From Magnetospirillum moscoviense (lineage in GTDB: Bacteria > Pseudomonadota > Alphaproteobacteria > Rhodospirillales > Magnetospirillaceae), in contig NZ_LWQU01000011.1 in assembly GCF_001650635.1 (NCBI RefSeq), positions 1 to 64,000 of the forward strand: a stretch of 64,000 nt of DNA, read 5' to 3'. Of this stretch, positions 59,527 to 64,000 are shown one piece after another. Every line of letters begins with the position of its first letter. Positions within the stretch are counted from its first letter, which is position 1. The notes beneath the pieces were generated by a model. It was not told where the DNA came from, searched no databases, and saw only the letters and a list, made by a program, of their open reading frames with translations. A program made the translations under genes and the position numbers.

Positions 59527-62500
59527 GTGGATGTATCTGCACGCCAGCTCGGCATCGACCTGGGAATTGGAACCTGCGGCTGGGCCTTGCTGGCCGAGGA
59601 CAGCCTGATCGCGCTGGGCACGCGCACCTTCGACGTGCCCGAAACCGACAAGGAACGCATCCCCACCAATCAGATCCGTCGCCAGGCCCGGGGCATGCGC
59701 CGGGTGATCGACCGCAGACGGCAGCGCATGAACGCTGTTCGCCGCCTGCTGGCCGACCATGGCCTTCTGGCCGATGGCGGCAAGCTTGGCCTGGCCACCG
59801 TCCGATTGGACCCGTGGCAGGCGCGCGCCGAGGGGCTGGACCGGTTGTTGTCGGCAGGCGAGTTGGCGGTCGCCTTGGGGCATATCGCCAAGCACCGCGG
59901 CTTTCGCTCGAACTCGAAACGCGACCGGGGCGCCAACGCACCCAAGGAATCGAGTGCCATGCTGGGCGCCATCGCCCAGACCGGCGAGCGGCTTCAACAC
60001 TGGCGGACCGTCGGCGAGATGTTCTGGAAAGACGAGTTCTACCAGACCCGGCGCCGCAATCGCGACGGCGACTATTCCCGCACGGTTCAGCGCTTGGACC
60101 TCGAGACCGAGGTGCACCGATTGCTGGCCGCCCAGCGTCGATTGGGAAATCCGCTCGCCACCTTCGACCTCGAGCAATCCTTCATCGACGTCGCCTTCTT
60201 CCAGCGCCCCCTGGCCGATTCCGACGACAAGGTCGGCCCCTGCCCGTTCGAGCCGTCCGAAAAGCGGGCCGCCCGCCACTCGCCGTCGTTCGAACGATTC
60301 CGCTTACTGTCCCGGCTGGCAGCGCTGCGGTTATCGTCCGGGGCCGGAGAACGCCCGCTGTCCGATGCCGAATTCGCCGCCGCCTGCGCCGATTTCGGCC
60401 GCCTTCAGGGATTTTCCTTCAAACGCCTGCGCCAGCACTTGAAGCTTGATCCGTCCATCCGCTTCGCCGGCATAGCGCCGGACGAGGAAGGCAAGCGCGA
60501 CGTGGTGGCCCGCTCGGGCGAGGCGACGCCGGGCAGCGCCGCCCTGCGCCACTGCCTGGGGGACACGGTGTGGGACAACATGCTGGGCACCAGGCCGGCC
60601 TTGCTGGACGCCATCGCCGCCATCCTGACCTTCCGCGACGATGCCGACCGCATCGCCGAGGGATTGGCCGGGCTGGGAATCGAGGAGCCGATCCTGGACG
60701 CCCTGATGGATGGCGTTCGCAACGGAAGCTTCGGTAAATTCAAGGGCCCCGGCCACATTTCGGCCAAGGCCTGCCGGGCACTACTGCCCCATCTGGCCCG
60801 GGGCCGGGTCTATTCCGATGCCTGCGCCGATGCCGGCTACGACCATTCCCGCCAGACCGAGACCAATCTGGACGACATCCGCAACCCGGTGGCCCGCAAG
60901 GCCCTGGGCGAGGCCTTGAAGCAGATCAAGATCATCATCCACACCCATGGCCGCCCGACCGCCATCCATGTGGAAATGGCCCGCGACATCGGCAAGTCCG
61001 CCGATGAACGCGACGAGATCAAGAAGGGCATCGACAAGCGCAACAGCGAGAAGGACCGCGCCCGCCAACAGTTCCACGAAATGGTCGGCACCCCCGCCGC
61101 AGGCGCCGAGGACCTGCTGCGGTTCGAACTGTGGAAGGAACAGAACGGCTGGTGCCTTTACACCGGCCGGGAAATCCCGATCGACGCGCTGGTCTCTTCC
61201 GATAACCGCATCCAGGTCGATCACATCCTGCCGTGGAGCCGTTCGGGCGACGATTCCTACATCAACAAGACCCTGTGCTTCACCGAGGCCAACCAGCACA
61301 AGAAGGGGATGACCCCGTGGGAGTGGCTGCACGACGACCCTGAACGCTGGGAAAAGTTCGCCCGCACCGTCGAAGGCTGCAAGACCATGAAGGGGCGCAA
61401 GAAGCGCAACCTGCTGCTGCGCGATTCCAGCCGGCTGGAAAAGGAATTCCGCTCGCGCAACCTGAACGACACCCGCTATGCCTGCCGGCTGCTGCTGGGC
61501 ATTCTGAAGCACACCTATCCCGATATCGTCGTAGCCGCCCGCCCCGGCCCGCTGACCGACCGTCTGCGTCGCGCCTGGGGACTGCAATCCCTGAAAAAGC
61601 ACGAAGACGGCACCCGCAAGGACGACGATCGCCATCACGCCCTGGACGCGGCGGTGGTCGCCGCCACCAGCCAATCGATGCTGCAGCGATTGACCACCTT
61701 GTTCCAGAAGGCCGAGCGCGAGGGGGGCCGCCGCGACTTCGTCGGCCTGGAACCGCCATGGCCGGGATTTCGCGCCGATCTCGAGGCCAAGCTGGAAGGC
61801 GTCGTGGTGTCGCGCGCCGAACGCCGTCGAGCCCGTGGCGCCGGCCACAAGGACACCATCCGCGCCATCGGCGAAGGCGATGCCGGTCCGGTGGTGTACG
61901 AGCGCAAGCCGGTCGCGGCATTGACCGAAAAGGACCTGGACCGCGTCAAGGACCCCGAGCGCAACAAGGTCCTGATCGAGAACCTGCGGCAATGGATTGC
62001 CGCCGGCAAACCCAAGGACCCCGACAAGGCCCCCAGATCGCCCAAGGGCGATCCGATGACCAAGGTCAAACTGGTGACCACCGACGATGTGCGGATCCTG
62101 GTCCGCGGCGGCACCGCCGACCGCGGCGACATGGCCCGCGTCGATGTGTTCCGTCAGGCCGATCCCAAGGGCCGTTGGCGCTTTTTCCTGGTACCGGTCT
62201 ATCCCCATCAGGTGTTCGACCCCACCGACTGGCCGCAGCCGCCCAACCGGGCGGTGGTCGCCTACAAACCCGAGAAGGAATGGACGGTCATGGGACCAGA
62301 CCACGAATTCCTGTGGAGCCTGTACCCGTTCTCATGGATCGCCGTCGAGAAAGCCGACGGGACGCGGATCGAGGGGTACTTCCGGGGAATGCACCGTTCG
62401 ACCGGGGCCATATCGATTTCCCCACACCACAGCAAATCCCTTGCATCAACGGGCATCGGCGCCAAGACCCTGGCATCCTTCCGCAAGTTCGCCATGGACC

Positions 62501-62565
62501 GCATGGGCAATTTGAGCGAAATCGAACGCGAGGTGCGGACATGGCATGGCGTGGCCTGCACATAA
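59527..62565 (+). CDS. cas9: CRISPR-associated endonuclease Cas9 (type II-C)
   Basis: About 1012 residues from a GTG at 59527 with GGAGG five bases upstream; ATGs at 59494 and 59515 are in frame but lack a site. RNA-guided DNA cutting: RuvC-I GIDLGIGTCGW (Asp11), Arg-rich bridge helix (about 50-75), RuvC-II IHVEMARD (Glu483), HNH VDHILPWSRSGDDS (His566), RuvC-III HHALDAAVVAA (His703/704, Asp707). The short length, with no csn2 or cas4 nearby, marks subtype II-C. All catalytic residues are intact. cas1 overlaps its end by 25 bases. Confidence 0.97.
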   Translation: MDVSARQLGIDLGIGTCGWALLAEDSLIALGTRTFDVPETDKERIPTNQIRRQARGMRRVIDRRRQRMNAVRRLLADHGLLADGGKLGLATVRLDPWQARAEGLDRLLSAGELAVALGHIAKHRGFRSNSKRDRGANAPKESSAMLGAIAQTGERLQHWRTVGEMFWKDEFYQTRRRNRDGDYSRTVQRLDLETEVHRLLAAQRRLGNPLATFDLEQSFIDVAFFQRPLADSDDKVGPCPFEPSEKRAARHSPSFERFRLLSRLAALRLSSGAGERPLSDAEFAAACADFGRLQGFSFKRLRQHLKLDPSIRFAGIAPDEEGKRDVVARSGEATPGSAALRHCLGDTVWDNMLGTRPALLDAIAAILTFRDDADRIAEGLAGLGIEEPILDALMDGVRNGSFGKFKGPGHISAKACRALLPHLARGRVYSDACADAGYDHSRQTETNLDDIRNPVARKALGEALKQIKIIIHTHGRPTAIHVEMARDIGKSADERDEIKKGIDKRNSEKDRARQQFHEMVGTPAAGAEDLLRFELWKEQNGWCLYTGREIPIDALVSSDNRIQVDHILPWSRSGDDSYINKTLCFTEANQHKKGMTPWEWLHDDPERWEKFARTVEGCKTMKGRKKRNLLLRDSSRLEKEFRSRNLNDTRYACRLLLGILKHTYPDIVVAARPGPLTDRLRRAWGLQSLKKHEDGTRKDDDRHHALDAAVVAATSQSMLQRLTTLFQKAEREGGRRDFVGLEPPWPGFRADLEAKLEGVVVSRAERRRARGAGHKDTIRAIGEGDAGPVVYERKPVAALTEKDLDRVKDPERNKVLIENLRQWIAAGKPKDPDKAPRSPKGDPMTKVKLVTTDDVRILVRGGTADRGDMARVDVFRQADPKGRWRFFLVPVYPHQVFDPTDWPQPPNRAVVAYKPEKEWTVMGPDHEFLWSLYPFSWIAVEKADGTRIEGYFRGMHRSTGAISISPHHSKSLASTGIGAKTLASFRKFAMDRMGNLSEIEREVRTWHGVACT

Positions 62566-63428
62566 GCCGGCCGGCCCGGCTGTCCCTGGCCGACGGCCAG
62601 ATCGCCATCGAACAGGAAGACGGCATCGTCCGCCTGGCGCTCGAGGACTTGGCCTGGGTGGTGCTCGACACCCCCCAGGCCAGCCTGACCGCCGCCCTAC
62701 TGTCGGCCTGCATGGAGGCGGGCGTCGCGCTGATCACCACCGACGCCACCCACATGCCCAACGGCATGGCCCTGTCGTTCCACGCCCATCACCGCCAGGC
62801 GCAGATGGCGTGGCGGCAGATCGCGGTGTCGGCCCCGTTCAAGAAGCGCTGCTGGCAGGCGATCATCCAGGCCAAGATCGCCCATCAGGCGGCGGTGTTG
62901 GCCGGTCGCGACCCTGACGGGTCAGACACGCTGGCAGAAATGGCCCGCCATGTCGGATCGGGCGATCCCGGCAATGTCGAGGCCCGCGTCGCCCGCTTCT
63001 ATTGGCAGCACCTGTTCCCCGATTTTCGCCGCGAGGCCGCCGCCGACCGCCGCAATGCCATGCTGAATTACGGCTATGCCATCCTGCGCTCGGCCCTGGC
63101 GCGCTCCCTGGTGGCCAGCGGCTTGCTGCCGGCCTTCGGTCTGCACCACGCCTCGGCCACCAATCCCTTCAATCTGGCCGACGACCTGATCGAGCCGTTC
63201 CGCCCGCTGGTCGATAGACTGGTCGTGGGTTTGGCCACCCCACCCTGGGACCGCCCGCTGACCATCGACGACCGCCGCGCCCTGGCCGGCGTACTGCTGG
63301 AAAGCACCTGTATCGACGGCGACGCCGTCACCGCCTTGGTGGCCTGCGAACGCGTGGCAGCCAGCCTGGTCCGCGCCATCGACACCAAATCGCCCGACGC
63401 CTTGGCCCTGCCGCAGGCACCGCCATGA
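62541..63428 (+). CDS. cas1: CRISPR-associated endonuclease Cas1
   Basis: 295 residues. Integrase of new spacers with Cas2. LSLADGQIAIEQEDGIVRLAL is the N-terminal beta region (residues seen in part); catalytic-domain signatures include ARVARFYWQHLF (Glu before it in NVEAR), HHASATNPFNLADDLIEPFR (His and Asp/Glu metal ligands). Start ATG at 62541 with GAGG upstream. Overlaps cas9 by 25 bases and cas2 by four. Confidence 0.95.
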   Translation: MAWRGLHISRPARLSLADGQIAIEQEDGIVRLALEDLAWVVLDTPQASLTAALLSACMEAGVALITTDATHMPNGMALSFHAHHRQAQMAWRQIAVSAPFKKRCWQAIIQAKIAHQAAVLAGRDPDGSDTLAEMARHVGSGDPGNVEARVARFYWQHLFPDFRREAAADRRNAMLNYGYAILRSALARSLVASGLLPAFGLHHASATNPFNLADDLIEPFRPLVDRLVVGLATPPWDRPLTIDDRRALAGVLLESTCIDGDAVTALVACERVAASLVRAIDTKSPDALALPQAPP

Positions 63429-63754
63429 AAACCGAGGAGGTTCGCCTGATGTGGCTGTTCGTCTTCTTCGACCTGCCGGTGGGGACCAAGGATCAGCGCC
63501 GCGCCGCCACCCGCTTTCGCAATTTCCTCAAGGATGACGGCTATCTGATGCTGCAATTTTCGGTGTATGCTCGGATTTGCCGCGGCGAGGAAGCCATCGA
63601 CAAACATTTGGCCCGGGTCCGCAAGAATTTGCCGCGAACCGGTAGCATCCGCGCCCTTCAAGTCACCGACCGCCAATATGGCCGCATGTATCTCATGCTG
63701 GGAGACGCCCCGAAAAATGAAACCGTCGCCCAACGCCAGCTGGTTCTCCTCTGA
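63425..63754 (+). CDS. cas2: CRISPR-associated protein Cas2
   Basis: 109 residues. Ferredoxin-like fold that bridges Cas1 dimers during spacer integration; MWLFVFFDLPVGTKDQRRAA at the start and QFSVYARICRGEEA are typical. Start ATG overlaps the cas1 stop (ATGA). Its stop lies inside a strong hairpin. Confidence 0.95.
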   Translation: MKTEEVRLMWLFVFFDLPVGTKDQRRAATRFRNFLKDDGYLMLQFSVYARICRGEEAIDKHLARVRKNLPRTGSIRALQVTDRQYGRMYLMLGDAPKNETVAQRQLVLL

Positions 63755-63792
63755 TTTCGGCCCCACAAAGGGGGCGGAAATCAGAGGATTTT
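63748..63792 (+). terminator. Terminator hairpin at the end of the cas operon
   Basis: CCTCTGATTTC (from 63748) pairs with GAAATCAGAGG (to about 63788) around a GGCCCC/GGGGGC inner stem, followed by ATTTTC. The left arm contains the cas2 stop codon. It separates the cas genes from the array, which lies 25 bases further on. Confidence 0.7.
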
Positions 63793-63812
63793 CAGAGCCT
63801 TGCCGTGAAGGT

Positions 63813-64000
63813 AGCCTACCATCAGGGAGTCGGTAGGGGAACCACGGCCAGCCGCCATACGAGCCGAAAAGGAGAAAAAGCCTACCATCAGGGAGTCGGT
63901 AGGGGAACCACGGCTTGATGGTGATAGTGACGGTGCCGGATTCGAGCCTACCATCAGGGAGTCGGTAGGGGAACCACGGCCCTGCAGATGATCGGCCCGC
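63813..64000. CRISPR. Type II-C CRISPR array, truncated by the right edge
   Basis: Three identical 36-bp repeats lie at 63813-63848, 63879-63914 and 63945-63980, with two 30-bp spacers and the start of a third. The pairing with the tracrRNA shows that crRNAs are read on the reverse strand, towards cas2. In that sense each repeat begins GCCGTGGTTC and ends TGGTAGGCT. The array continues outside the window; the leader was not seen. Confidence 0.97.

Noticed and set aside
63748-63792. The hairpin after cas2 as a tracrRNA
   Set aside because: It has no complementarity to the CRISPR repeat; the true anti-repeat is before cas9.
62541-63812. csn2 or cas4 gene in the CRISPR locus
   Set aside because: The space between cas1, cas2 and the array has no further frame of support, so II-A and II-B are excluded within the visible part.

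Overview
This 64 kb window is dense, high-GC chromosomal DNA from a purple-type alphaproteobacterium, most likely Rhodospirillales and possibly close to Magnetospirillum. That placement is an inference from gene content and codon use. The grounds are several haemerythrin-domain proteins, many PAS/EAL/histidine-kinase sensors, a Calvin-cycle operon, an alphaproteobacterial pst operon with long PstC and PstA, and CcoG beside a Crp/Fnr regulator. I saw no rRNA, tRNA, phage or transposase gene.

Layout. 0.1-6.9 kb: a chemotaxis receptor with a C-terminal haemerythrin domain (two compensating frameshifts at its N-terminus), ligA carrying an in-frame palindromic repeat insertion, and a PAS-EAL protein. 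7-11.7 kb: a glutamine-synthetase-like enzyme, a coiled-coil membrane protein, a radical SAM protein and a PAS histidine kinase. 11.7-17.8 kb: assimilatory sulfate reduction (cysI-cysH-cysD-cysNC) divergent from a rhodanese. 18-25 kb: periplasmic cell-wall enzymes, a hybrid kinase with a NarL-type regulator, folK and folB. 25-33.5 kb: a sensor kinase, glk-glgA divergent from glgC, a DMT transporter with an SGNH-like protein, a HIT protein and a c-type cytochrome. 33.6-39.8 kb: a TAXI solute-binding protein coupled to an unknown protein, a CHAP protein, a PAS-GGDEF-EAL protein, an atypical LuxR-type regulator and cytochrome b561. 40-45.8 kb: the cbb operon fbp-prk-tkt-fba-rpe, without RuBisCO. 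45.9-52.1 kb: a kup remnant, then pstSCAB-phoU-phoB behind a Pho box. 52.1-59.4 kb: two haemerythrin-like proteins flanking a methyltransferase-like gene, a degenerate PdeM-like protein coupled to a photolyase, a Crp/Fnr regulator with a DUF188 protein, ccoG and tpx. 59.4-64 kb: a type II-C CRISPR-Cas locus made of a reverse-strand tracrRNA, cas9, cas1, cas2 and the start of an array that runs off the right edge.

The genes suggest an organism living at changing oxygen levels, with carbon fixation, glycogen storage, phosphate-starvation control and cyclic-di-GMP signalling. The points most worth following up are: the type II-C locus, whose repeats end in an extended -10-like motif and whose tracrRNA and cas9 share a control region containing an inverted repeat; the in-frame palindromic element between the HhH and BRCT domains of LigA; and the PdeM-like protein that has lost most metal-binding motifs but is still translationally coupled to photolyase.
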